The position numbers and the translations under genes were made by a program. Under the pieces are notes generated by a model. That model made no database searches. It had not been told where the DNA came from and worked only from the letters and a program-made list of their open reading frames with translations. DNA of 64,000 nucleotides, from assembly GCF_051900535.1 (NCBI RefSeq), contig NZ_JBHZGI010000001.1, positions 1-64,000 of the forward strand, written 5' to 3'. Origin of the DNA: Frateuria_A sp051900535 (GTDB lineage: Bacteria > Pseudomonadota > Gammaproteobacteria > Xanthomonadales > Rhodanobacteraceae). The stretch's first letter is position 1, and the number at the start of each line of letters is the position of its first letter. Positions 34,998-43,347 of the stretch are shown here, piece after piece.

Positions 34998-37418
34998 CTA
35001 CTGCAAGGGCTCCCCACGTCCCTCGAGAACGTCGCGGACCTTGCTTGCGAGCCCGGCGGAGGTGAAGGGTTTGGGAATGATCGTGATGCCGGCCTCCAAT
35101 CGTCCGCCGCTGGCTATTGCATCCCGGGTATAGCCGGAGGTGAAGAGGATCTGCAGCCCGGGATGGGTTTCTCGAGCGCGATCCGCCAATTCCCGACCGG
35201 ACATGCCCGGCATCACCACATCGGTGAACAGCAATTGCACCGAGCCCTCCTGGCGTTCCAGCAAGCGCAGAGCCGAAGCACCGTCGTGTGCTTCAAGTAC
35301 CCGGTATCCAAGACCGCGCAGGCATTCGACCGTGTAGGCGCGCACGTCGTCGTCGTCTTCGGCGACCAGCACGGTTTCCTCGCGGAGGCTTTCTTGCGGC
35401 TCGGTGCCGCAAGGAGATTCACACTCGTACTCGGCTTCTCGATCGAGCCGCGGGAGGTAGAGCTTTACGCTGGTTCCCCGCCCAGGCTCCGATTCGATCT
35501 GCACGTGGCCACCGGACTGCTTGATGAAACCGTAGACCATCGATAGTCCGAGTCCCGTGCCTCGACCGACCTCCTTGGTGGTGAAGAAGGGTTCGAACAC
35601 GCGTGCGCGCGTTTCCTCGGACATCCCGCAGCCGGTATCGGTGACGCAGACGACAGCATGGCGCCCGGGCGTGGTCTCGCCGTTGTTCCCCACGTAGGAC
35701 GCGTCGAGGTATGCGTTGGAAGTCTCGATGATCATGCGGCCACCGGACGGCATGGCGTCGCGGGCGTTGACGACCAGGTTGAGGATGGCTGCCTCCAACT
35801 GGTTCGGATCGGCTTCGACCCGCCACAACCCGGGACCGGTTGAAACCTCGAGTTCGATGGTTTCCCCAAGCGAGCGGCGCAGCAATTCGCACATGCCGAG
35901 GACCAGTTTGTTGAGGTCCAATGGTCGCGGCTGCAGAGGCTGGCGACGGGAAAAGGCAAGCAGTCGCTGGGTGAGCGCAGCGGCCCGCTCGGCACCCCGT
36001 TGGGCGTTTTCCAGGGCGGCGGCGACGCGTGGCTCCAACTGGCCGGCGCGTTCGGCCCTGGATTTTGCCATGTCGATGTTGCCCCCAATGACCGTCAGCA
36101 GATTATTGAAGTCGTGGGCGATCCCGCCGGTGAGCTGTCCTACCGCCTCCATCTTTTGCGACTGGCGCAATGCCTCCTCGGCCTGGCGACGGGCAGTCGT
36201 CTCTACCGCCTCGGGAACGATGGCGATGAGTTTTTCGTTCTGGTCGCGCAACGGGCGCATGGAGTAATCGAACGAGCGTTCCCCTGTCGGGAGCACGAGC
36301 GTCAGCTCCTGTCGCACGGTCTCGCCCGCCGCGGCGCGCTCCACCATGGCGCGGGCAACCTCGGGTGCGCCCGGAGTGCCCGAAAACCAGGGGGTTTCCC
36401 AGAATGCGCGACCGACGATTTCCTCGCGGGTGCAAAGAATGCTTTCGAGAGAGGTCGAGTTTGCGTCCAGCAGCAGGCCTTCCGGTGAAACCAGGCCATG
36501 ATGCTGCAGGCTGGTCTCGAACATCGCACGCAGCCTCGCCTCGCTTTGCAGCAACGCCCAGGTACGCTCGCGCACCTGGCTTTCGAGCGTCTCGTTCAGC
36601 TCACGAAGTGCCGCCTCGGCCGCCTTCCGCTTGCTGATGTCCGTGCCCAGGGCGTAATACCCGGTGATCGTGCCGTCGGGCTCGCACTCGGGTACGTAGT
36701 CGATCTGCATCTGCCGCACGGCAGCGTTCCTGTACGAAACCGACGTTTCGAAACTCTGGCGTTCGCCGGCCAGCACGCGCTCGATGGCCGGCCGCACACG
36801 TTGGTAAGTGGCTTCGCCGACGACATGGTTCACGTGTTGGCCGACGATCTCCCGCGGCGTCAGCGCGAACCACTCTTCGTAAGCCCTGTTTGCGAAGCGG
36901 TAATGCTGATCCGTATCCACGTAGGCAATCAACACGGGCAAGGCATCGGCAATCTGCCTAAGCCGGTTCCGGCTCTGGTGCAACTCGACCTCGGTTGCGC
37001 GCAGCGCTTGGCGCTCGCGCGTTTCGGTGATCGCGCGGCGCACCGCCTCCGGCAGTCGATGCAGCCTCTGCTTCACCACGTAATCGGTGGCGCCCCGCTT
37101 CAAAGCCTGCACGGCCAACTCTTCGGTAAGGGTGCCGGAGACAAAAATGAAGGGAGTTTCCGGCGTCCGTTCCTGGGCTAAGGCAAGTGCGCTGTCGCCA
37201 TCGAATTGTGGCAGCACGTGGTCGGCGAGGATCACATCGGGACGATCATCGAGCGCCTGCAGGAACTGCTCGCGGTTCCAAACCCTGTGCAGGGTATAAC
37301 GCAGGCCGGCTGCGCCAAGCTGGCTGGTGACCAGTTCGGCATCCAGTGCGCTGTCTTCCAGCAGCAGGATGCGGATGCAGGACGCAGGATCCAGAGTTTC
37401 GGCTTGCGCTGTCGTCAT
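34998..37418 (-). CDS. Hybrid histidine kinase REC-PAS-PAS-HisKA-HATPase-REC
   Basis: An 806-residue soluble signalling protein. The N-terminal receiver (about 14-130) has Asp66 (VILADHVLP) and Lys116. Two PAS domains follow (about 150-265 and 290-410) with a helical linker between them. The kinase core has the H-box GGIAHDFNNLLTV with His435, the N-box at Asn551 (NLVVNARDAMPSGG) and G-boxes DTGCGM and GRGTGLGLSMVYG. The C-terminal receiver (about 683-800) has Asp733 (FTDVVMPGMSG) and Lys783. There are no membrane segments. It overlaps the response regulator gene by ATGA and ends the heme oxygenase-phytochrome operon, so the N-terminal receiver is a plausible target of the phytochrome kinase. 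Confidence 0.9.
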   Translation of the reverse strand: MTTAQAETLDPASCIRILLLEDSALDAELVTSQLGAAGLRYTLHRVWNREQFLQALDDRPDVILADHVLPQFDGDSALALAQERTPETPFIFVSGTLTEELAVQALKRGATDYVVKQRLHRLPEAVRRAITETRERQALRATEVELHQSRNRLRQIADALPVLIAYVDTDQHYRFANRAYEEWFALTPREIVGQHVNHVVGEATYQRVRPAIERVLAGERQSFETSVSYRNAAVRQMQIDYVPECEPDGTITGYYALGTDISKRKAAEAALRELNETLESQVRERTWALLQSEARLRAMFETSLQHHGLVSPEGLLLDANSTSLESILCTREEIVGRAFWETPWFSGTPGAPEVARAMVERAAAGETVRQELTLVLPTGERSFDYSMRPLRDQNEKLIAIVPEAVETTARRQAEEALRQSQKMEAVGQLTGGIAHDFNNLLTVIGGNIDMAKSRAERAGQLEPRVAAALENAQRGAERAAALTQRLLAFSRRQPLQPRPLDLNKLVLGMCELLRRSLGETIELEVSTGPGLWRVEADPNQLEAAILNLVVNARDAMPSGGRMIIETSNAYLDASYVGNNGETTPGRHAVVCVTDTGCGMSEETRARVFEPFFTTKEVGRGTGLGLSMVYGFIKQSGGHVQIESEPGRGTSVKLYLPRLDREAEYECESPCGTEPQESLREETVLVAEDDDDVRAYTVECLRGLGYRVLEAHDGASALRLLERQEGSVQLLFTDVVMPGMSGRELADRARETHPGLQILFTSGYTRDAIASGGRLEAGITIIPKPFTSAGLASKVRDVLEGRGEPLQ

Positions 37419-37876
37419 TCAGCCGGGTTCCTTTTCGCGCGGTGCGGTGGTGGTTCGTTGGTGATGCCCCAGAACATGCCAAGTCCCTGGATCGCTTCGA
37501 AGAACTCGCGAAAGTCGACCGGCTTGACGACGAAGGCATTGACACCAAGTTCGTAGCTTCGGATCAGATCCTGCTCTTCCCGCGAGGAGGTCAGCATGAC
37601 GATCGGAGTGCTGCGCAGATGCGCATCGCGCCGGATCTCCTCCAGTACCTCCAGGCCGTTCATCTTGGGCATCTTGATGTCCATCAGCATCACGACCGGG
37701 CCGGGATCCTCCCGCCCCGCGTAGCTGCCCTCGCTGCGAAGGAAGTCCAGTGCCTCGGCGCCGTCGCGCACGAGGATCACGTCGTTGCAAAGCTTGCAAC
37801 GCTCGAGCGCCGCGAGGGTAAGCTCCGCGTCCTTCGGGTTGTCCTCCACGAGCAATATGGGCCTCAATGCCTTCAT
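37415..37876 (-). CDS. Rcp1-type single-domain response regulator
   Basis: A 153-residue receiver without output domain. It starts MKALRPILLVEDN, with acidic pocket Glu11/Asp12, phospho-acceptor Asp66 (VVMLMDIKMPKMNGLEVLEE), threonine switch in MLTSS and Lys118 (AFVVKPVD). The tail GLGMFWGITNEPP is characteristic of the Rcp1 regulators that partner phytochromes. It is linked by ATGA overlaps to the phytochrome before it and the hybrid kinase after it. The ATG at 37876 is chosen; a longer frame upstream is antisense-like and lies within the phytochrome gene. Confidence 0.92.
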   Translation of the reverse strand: MKALRPILLVEDNPKDAELTLAALERCKLCNDVILVRDGAEALDFLRSEGSYAGREDPGPVVMLMDIKMPKMNGLEVLEEIRRDAHLRSTPIVMLTSSREEQDLIRSYELGVNAFVVKPVDFREFFEAIQGLGMFWGITNEPPPHRAKRNPAE

Positions 37877-40104
37877 GGCTGTGCACCCGGTGCCGTCGGA
37901 AGCGTGAAATAGACGCTTGCACCCTTCCCGACATCGCCCTCGGCCCATGTGCGCCCTCCGTGTCGCTCGATGATTCGCCGCACGTTCGCCAATCCGATGC
38001 CCGTGCCTTCGAACTCTTCGACATGATGCAGTCGCTGGAACACGCCGAAAAGCTTGTGCACGTAACGCATGTCGAAGCCGCATCCGTTGTCCCTCACGCA
38101 AAACACGTGCTCCTCCCCATTCTTTTCGCTACTGACCTGGATGACAGCCCTGTCGGCCTCGCGGGTGAACTTGATCGCGTTTGAAAGGAGGTTCTGAAAC
38201 ACCAGGCGAAGCATCATGGGGTCGGCCTCGACTGTCGGCAGCGGGGCAATCTTCCATTCGATGTCTCGCCCGGTGGTGTCCACCTCGAGCAGCCGGCGGA
38301 CTTCGTCCAGAAGGTGGTGCATGTTCACCTTGATCTTGCCGAGCGTGGTTCGGCCCATTTGCGAGAAGCTCAGCAGGTTGTCCACCAGGACGCCCGCCGA
38401 ATTGGCGGATTCGATGATCGTTGCCACGAACCGCTTTTCCTGGTCCCCGAGATTCTCGCCAGCGGACTGCAACAGCAGTTCGGAATAACCCACGATGTGC
38501 CTGAACGGTGCCCGCAGATCGTGGCTCACCGAATAGGAGAAGGCCTCGAGTTCCTTGTTGCTGCGGACCAGCTGCTCGTTGAGGTCCGCCATTTCCTCGG
38601 CCTTGCGGAGCACGATGTCCACGATCGCCGTGCGCAGCTCCAGCGCAGCTTCCACATCTGCCTGCGACCACGGGAGGGACCGCAGACGCACGGTCTCCTT
38701 CCAGGCTTCGAAAGACGTGCGCGGGTTCAGCTGCGAGTGATCGGCCTGTTTGCGTGGGTCGCCGCCCCATTTGACCGTGTGGACGATTTCGGGACGGAAC
38801 CACAGCACATAGCTTGCATGCATCTGCGAGATCGAAACGGCAAGCAGGCCACTGGCCACATCCTTGTAGCCCATGGTGGCCGGCAACTCGCTGGCGAGGC
38901 TGTCACTCGAAAACAACTCTTCTTGCCTGGCCGAATCCAGCCAGTTCACCAGCTCCATCACCTCGTGCTCGCCCGGCGTGCGCCCGAGCAGGATGCAGCG
39001 GCCGAGGTGGACGATCGCCGCGCCCTCCGACTGGGTGACCGACAGCAATTGCCCTGGTTCCCTGGATAGCCCCTTCTGGAAATCGTCCTCCGAGGCCATA
39101 AGCGCCAGCAGCCGCGCCTGAATGGCACGCCTGGCCACACGCTGCTCCACGTCGGCCGCGTGCTCCTTGGCCGCGATCTGCAGCGCAAGGACCTGGCCCA
39201 GGAGATCGCAGGCAGTTCGAACGTTGTATGGCACTCGACACGGAGCCCGGTTGTGGCAGGAAACCAGACCCCACAGCCGCCCTTCGCGCAGGAGGGAAAT
39301 GGACATGGACGTCCCGGTGCCCATGTTGCGCATGTACTGCAGGTGCACCGGAGAGACGCTGCGAAGAAGGGCCTGGCCGAGGTCGATGGGTTGACCGGTC
39401 GATGGATTGATTGCCGGCTCGATCGGTACCGGCGTGTAGTCGCAGTTTGCGATCAGGCGCAACCGACTCGTGCGATACAGTTCGCGCGCCTGGGCAGGAA
39501 TGTCCGACGCCGGGAAACGCAGGTCGAGGTAGGAAGGCAGCTGCTCGTTGCGCGCCTCGGCAATGACCGTTCCGTTCCATGCGGCATCGAAGCGGTAGAT
39601 CAGCACGCGGTCGAGGCCAGTGATCCGGTGCAACTGCCGGGCTGCCAGATCGCACAGCGCGACCGTGTCGGGCGCGCGCTCCAGGTCGGCCATGAACTCC
39701 CGGATGAGAGGGTAGAGGTCTTCGAGCGATCCCAGTTCAGTGGGTCGGGCTTCCTCCAATTCAAGCAGGATCATGCCCTGGGCACGATGGGCCGTCGCGT
39801 GGTGCGCAACGCCATCCAGCGAAACGACGCCAAGATGGATCGTCCCGCGGTCGGGTGTGGCCAGGACAGATGGCGCCAGATCGGAAAGCGCCCCACCCAG
39901 GACGCGCTCGAGCGTGAGCCCGAGCGCCGTACCGTAATCCTTCGACGGCGGCGTGCGTGGAATGGCGCTCTGAACGATCGCCCCGCTTTCCGGTTCGATC
40001 ACGAGCAACAGGCCGTTGGGTTGGATGAAGCCGGGGGTGTGGATCTGTTCGCGCGCGCAGGCGTCGAGATCGAGCAGGGCTGGTGTATTGGGGGCAGCGT
40101 TCAT
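37873..40104 (-). CDS. Bacteriophytochrome histidine kinase (canonical, biliverdin-binding)
   Basis: A 743-residue red/far-red photoreceptor of PAS-GAF-PHY-kinase layout. The biliverdin-attaching Cys16 is in LDACAREQIH. The PAS knot reads IQPNG where IQPHG is usual. The GAF domain has PASDIP at 198-203 and the chromophore histidines His254 (SVSPVHLQYMRNMG) and His284. The PHY tongue has PRTSF at 461-465. The kinase has His528 (SYSVSHDLRAPF), Asn642 and G-boxes DNGCGF and GTGIGL. The ATG at 40104 makes an ATGA overlap with the heme oxygenase gene; another ATG, 9 bases earlier at 40113, is possible. Its chromophore would be supplied by that neighbour. Confidence 0.93.
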   Translation of the reverse strand: MNAAPNTPALLDLDACAREQIHTPGFIQPNGLLLVIEPESGAIVQSAIPRTPPSKDYGTALGLTLERVLGGALSDLAPSVLATPDRGTIHLGVVSLDGVAHHATAHRAQGMILLELEEARPTELGSLEDLYPLIREFMADLERAPDTVALCDLAARQLHRITGLDRVLIYRFDAAWNGTVIAEARNEQLPSYLDLRFPASDIPAQARELYRTSRLRLIANCDYTPVPIEPAINPSTGQPIDLGQALLRSVSPVHLQYMRNMGTGTSMSISLLREGRLWGLVSCHNRAPCRVPYNVRTACDLLGQVLALQIAAKEHAADVEQRVARRAIQARLLALMASEDDFQKGLSREPGQLLSVTQSEGAAIVHLGRCILLGRTPGEHEVMELVNWLDSARQEELFSSDSLASELPATMGYKDVASGLLAVSISQMHASYVLWFRPEIVHTVKWGGDPRKQADHSQLNPRTSFEAWKETVRLRSLPWSQADVEAALELRTAIVDIVLRKAEEMADLNEQLVRSNKELEAFSYSVSHDLRAPFRHIVGYSELLLQSAGENLGDQEKRFVATIIESANSAGVLVDNLLSFSQMGRTTLGKIKVNMHHLLDEVRRLLEVDTTGRDIEWKIAPLPTVEADPMMLRLVFQNLLSNAIKFTREADRAVIQVSSEKNGEEHVFCVRDNGCGFDMRYVHKLFGVFQRLHHVEEFEGTGIGLANVRRIIERHGGRTWAEGDVGKGASVYFTLPTAPGAQP

Positions 40105-40730
40105 TTCGTACATTTGTCGTATGCATGTTTGAGGCTGCGCTCCATGCAGGCGAAGGCTTGGTGCGCGCCTTCCGCCATGCATGCGAGAGCGTCTTGTCCT
40201 CGTCCATAGATCTCGATGCCCGAGCACACCGCTCGCCATCGCATTGCACTGTCCGGCAGGGGCTGGAAGAACCGACGGCCTTCCGTGGTCTCGCCAAAGA
40301 GCGAATCCAGCGCGCGGTGAATGACGCGGGCCCCCAGGACGGAACCCTCCACGACCCAGACCCAACCTACGGTCTGCGGCCTGGTGCTGGCCCGCGCCAC
40401 TGTGAGGTGCACAGGGGACGAACCGCCCAGCGCGCCTAGATCTCCGGCGAGCAGAGCCAGAGGGGAACTAGCGGGAGCGCGGACTCCCAGGCCCTCCAGC
40501 TCTTGGTAGCCAAGCTCAAGATTTAGCGAAGCGCACGTATAAAAATCGTGATAGGCCCCCAACAACCTGACGACATCTTCCGTTTCCGCCCCGCCAGCCA
40601 GGACCGGGGAGAAGATTGGCAAGCTTTCCAGGCGGGTGTGTATTGCCGCCGTCGAGTCCCGAAGGTATCCGCGAACGGAATGTTGGCCGCACGCCGTTTC
40701 GGGTGGGGCGGTTTGCATCGGGACGTACAT
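40101..40730 (-). CDS. bphO: Biliverdin-producing heme oxygenase (BphO-type)
   Basis: A 209-residue soluble heme oxygenase that opens heme to biliverdin, the phytochrome chromophore. The proximal histidine is His31 in LRDSTAAIHTRLESL. The family segment VGWVWVVEGSVLGARVI, with its small residues over the heme, is present at the centre. The ATG at 40730 is preferred since AAGGA stands about 6 bases before it; an in-frame ATG at 40736 is too close to that site. The stop overlaps the phytochrome start (ATGA). The 167-base gap before it contains no clear promoter that I can defend. Confidence 0.87.
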   Translation of the reverse strand: MYVPMQTAPPETACGQHSVRGYLRDSTAAIHTRLESLPIFSPVLAGGAETEDVVRLLGAYHDFYTCASLNLELGYQELEGLGVRAPASSPLALLAGDLGALGGSSPVHLTVARASTRPQTVGWVWVVEGSVLGARVIHRALDSLFGETTEGRRFFQPLPDSAMRWRAVCSGIEIYGRGQDALACMAEGAHQAFACMERSLKHAYDKCTK

Positions 40731-40897
40731 TGGCATCCTTGAGCGTGTTGGCTGGGTCGGGGAAAGACTGCAGGCGCATGTCTTGGTTCGGCGTCGGCAT
40801 TCGCGGTGGATGCCTCGATGGAGCCTGCCGCGTCTAATGTTACCGGCGGTCCTTCCGGTGCAACGGTTTGGTCGAGCCGAGATGCGGGCAGATCCTG

Positions 40898-43090
40898 CTA
40901 CGCCGGCGTGGTATGGCGTTGCGCGCATTTTGTCAGCGGCACCGTGATCGTCACGGTCGTGCCGCTAGCGCCGGTCAGGGTTTCCGCCTGACCGCCAAGC
41001 TGGGCGGTGAAGATGCGGATCAGCTTCGAACCAAGCCCTCCGCCCTGGACCTTGCCTTGCATGCCGAGCCCGTAATCCCGGACCACGAGCCGCAGCCCGT
41101 CGCTTGCGCGATCTGCCCGTACTTCGACTGGACCGGGTGAACCGGCGTAGGCGTACTTGGCCGCGTTGGTCAGCAGTTCGGTGACCAGCAACGCAAGGGT
41201 GACGGCAGTCTGGCTTGGAATGGCCGCATCCGTGGCTTCGACCGCCACGCGGCCAGACCAGCCATCGCCCCACGAGAACATGAGATCGGCGCAGAGCTCC
41301 TTGAGATACGGTCCCAGGCGAACATTTTGCGCGTCGCTGGATCGCCACAGGTGCCGATGCACGGCGCTCACCGCCATCAACCGGTTGACGGCGCCCTCGA
41401 ACTGCCCGCGCACTTCGCGATCGGTGGTCTGGCGCGCCTGCAACTGCAGCATGGAGTTCACGATCTGCAGGCTGTTCTGCACCCGGTGATGCACTTCCTG
41501 CATCAGCACGTTCTTCTGGGCGACCAATGATTGTTGTTCGGCCAACGTGTCGCGCAGTCGGTGGTTCAGTTCCCGAAGCGCCTGTTGCTGGAACAGTGCG
41601 GTCAAGGATCGTCCCAACTGGCGCGCGGCGTTGACTTCGGCCCGCGACCAGCTGCGCGCCGTCTGGCGAACGGTCTCTTTCCACGTGGCGAAGGAGGCCG
41701 GTGGCGTCGGCCCTACCGGCGAATGCCCGTTGCCGCGGAACTCGTGCGGGTTACCGGCCCACCGGACATGGGTGCTTTCCTCGCTGCGAAACCACAACAC
41801 CACGAGAGGATCGGGCGCGTCGATCGACGTTGCCAGCACGCCGCTCGCTTCCGTCGCATACGACGCCGCTGCCGCCAACTCACCGGACAGATGGTGGGTG
41901 GCGAACACGTCGCGGCGCAGCCGATCCTTTAGCCAATGGGCGAGTGCCGCGGTTTCCGTTTGGTCGGGCGTATGTCCGCGCAGCTCGATCCGTCCTGGCG
42001 ACACCAGCGCGACCCCGTCGCACGGAACCATCCCGGCCAGCCGGGCCGGATCGAGCTCCAGCGGACGGTCGCCTTCGAGCGCCACGCGCAGATCCTCGAG
42101 CCAGACGGTCCTGAGATGTCGCAGGCCGGCGCTCTGACGGTGGTGACGGGTTTCTTCGCGCGCCTCGATCTGGCAGGAGAACGCCCGTCCCAAGTGCCGA
42201 CACGCCTCGCGCACCTCGTAGGAGATATGCCTGGGGGCGCCGTGATGGCAAGCGACCAGGCCCCAGAGTTCGTTTTTCACCACGATCGAAATGGACATCG
42301 ACGATGCCGCGCCCATGTCCCTCAAAGACTGCAGGTGCACGGGTGAAGCGCTGCGCAAGTTGCAATCGCTCATGTCGAGCGCTTCTGCTTCCCGGAACCC
42401 CCGCGTGCGCAGGGGGGCAGGAACGTAGTTCGCATCGGGGATGATTCTGAATCGGTTCCTGAGATAGAGCCGGCGGGCCTGGCCCGAAATGTCGGAACCC
42501 TGGAAGCGATGGTTGATCAGCGGGGGCAGGGCGCCGGAACGAGACTCGCCGACCACCTCGCCGACCTCGTCGTCCAGGAACCGGTAGACCAGGACGCGAT
42601 CGTAGCCCGACAGTCGGCGCATCTCGGCCGCCATGGTGCCGAACAACTCATCCGGTTTCCGCGGAAGATCGAGCGAGGCAATGGCGCGCGCCAGTTGCGC
42701 CATGCTATCGGCGGCCTCGGCGGGTGGCGCCGCAGCTGGCTCGAATTCGATGATGGCGCCCTCCTGGTTGGAGTGCGCCGTGATATCCCACGCACCGTTT
42801 CCCGGAGGCTCGGGATGCCACCTTGCCACGTAGCCCTGCAGCGGCGAATCGAATCTTTCCATCATCTGCGCGAGCCCGTAGCCCTTGCTGTCGATCAGCG
42901 CGTCGATCGACTGCCCAAGCAAGGCTTCGGGGGCCATGCCGACAGCCCGCGATGTATCGCCGGCAAGCCGGGTAACCACGCCCAGGCCGTCGAGCCAGAG
43001 CAGGGCGCCGTGTGGCTGTATCGCGGCGGGAACATGGATGGGTTCCCGATCGAACAGGATGTGGTGGTGCTCTTCGGGGGAATAACCCAT
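40898..43090 (-). CDS. Phytochrome-like HWE/HisKA_2 kinase with degenerate chromophore pocket
   Basis: A 730-residue protein with PAS-GAF-PHY sensor and HisKA_2/HWE-type kinase (QEVHHRVQNSLQIVNSML, His534/535; Asn642; GGGLGSKLI). The position of the biliverdin cysteine is Phe13 (LFDREPIHVPAAIQPHG; codon TTC read from 43054-43052). PASDIP is altered to QGSDIS (197-202) and PRxSF to PPASF (463-467). The GAF histidines His252 (SASPVHLQSL) and His282 remain. It may bind a bilin non-covalently, use another ligand, or be light-blind. It lies upstream of the heme oxygenase operon on the same strand and divergent from the Crp-like gene at 43348. Confidence 0.88.
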   Translation of the reverse strand: MGYSPEEHHHILFDREPIHVPAAIQPHGALLWLDGLGVVTRLAGDTSRAVGMAPEALLGQSIDALIDSKGYGLAQMMERFDSPLQGYVARWHPEPPGNGAWDITAHSNQEGAIIEFEPAAAPPAEAADSMAQLARAIASLDLPRKPDELFGTMAAEMRRLSGYDRVLVYRFLDDEVGEVVGESRSGALPPLINHRFQGSDISGQARRLYLRNRFRIIPDANYVPAPLRTRGFREAEALDMSDCNLRSASPVHLQSLRDMGAASSMSISIVVKNELWGLVACHHGAPRHISYEVREACRHLGRAFSCQIEAREETRHHRQSAGLRHLRTVWLEDLRVALEGDRPLELDPARLAGMVPCDGVALVSPGRIELRGHTPDQTETAALAHWLKDRLRRDVFATHHLSGELAAAASYATEASGVLATSIDAPDPLVVLWFRSEESTHVRWAGNPHEFRGNGHSPVGPTPPASFATWKETVRQTARSWSRAEVNAARQLGRSLTALFQQQALRELNHRLRDTLAEQQSLVAQKNVLMQEVHHRVQNSLQIVNSMLQLQARQTTDREVRGQFEGAVNRLMAVSAVHRHLWRSSDAQNVRLGPYLKELCADLMFSWGDGWSGRVAVEATDAAIPSQTAVTLALLVTELLTNAAKYAYAGSPGPVEVRADRASDGLRLVVRDYGLGMQGKVQGGGLGSKLIRIFTAQLGGQAETLTGASGTTVTITVPLTKCAQRHTTPA

Positions 43091-43216
43091 GGACTGGCCG
43101 GTAAGGCCGCTTGGCGTTTGCGGCGTGGGTTGCGGGCGTACGCTTCGCCGGGTGCTTCGACGATGGGCGTGGCGCGAGAGTGCTTCCCGACTGTAGGTGA
43201 GTTGCGCGTGGAAGTA

Positions 43217-43232
43217 TGTCCAATTGTGGACA
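43217..43232. promoter_or_regulatory. Operator-like palindrome TGTCCA-N4-TGGACA in the phytochrome-2/Crp-2 divergent region
   Basis: TGTCCAATTGTGGACA has perfect 6-base arms around ATTG, extendable to 8 bases each side (43215-43234). It lies 115 bases upstream of the Crp-like start at 43348 and 126 bases upstream of the phytochrome-like start at 43090, so it could control both. A near-identical site precedes Crp paralogue 1 (34740-34755). Confidence 0.6.
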
Positions 43233-43347
43233 TAGAACTGACGAGGTACTCACGCGAAAGTTACGTGCCGCGCCTTGAGATAATGTCATAAGACCGTGGG
43301 CAAACGGCCCTCTCGTCGTGTGCATGGCCACGGCCATCAGGGGGTTT

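Noticed and set aside
37877..38101. N-terminal extension of the Rcp-type regulator
   Set aside because: The extra 75 residues are arginine-rich, unlike any receiver, and lie within the phytochrome coding sequence; MKALRPILLVEDN is the natural start with an ATGA overlap.
43217..43232. The TGTCCA palindrome as a PpsR/CrtJ light-repressor site
   Set aside because: PpsR sites follow TGT-N12-ACA, whereas this is TGT-N10-ACA, and no PpsR or photosynthesis genes are in the window.
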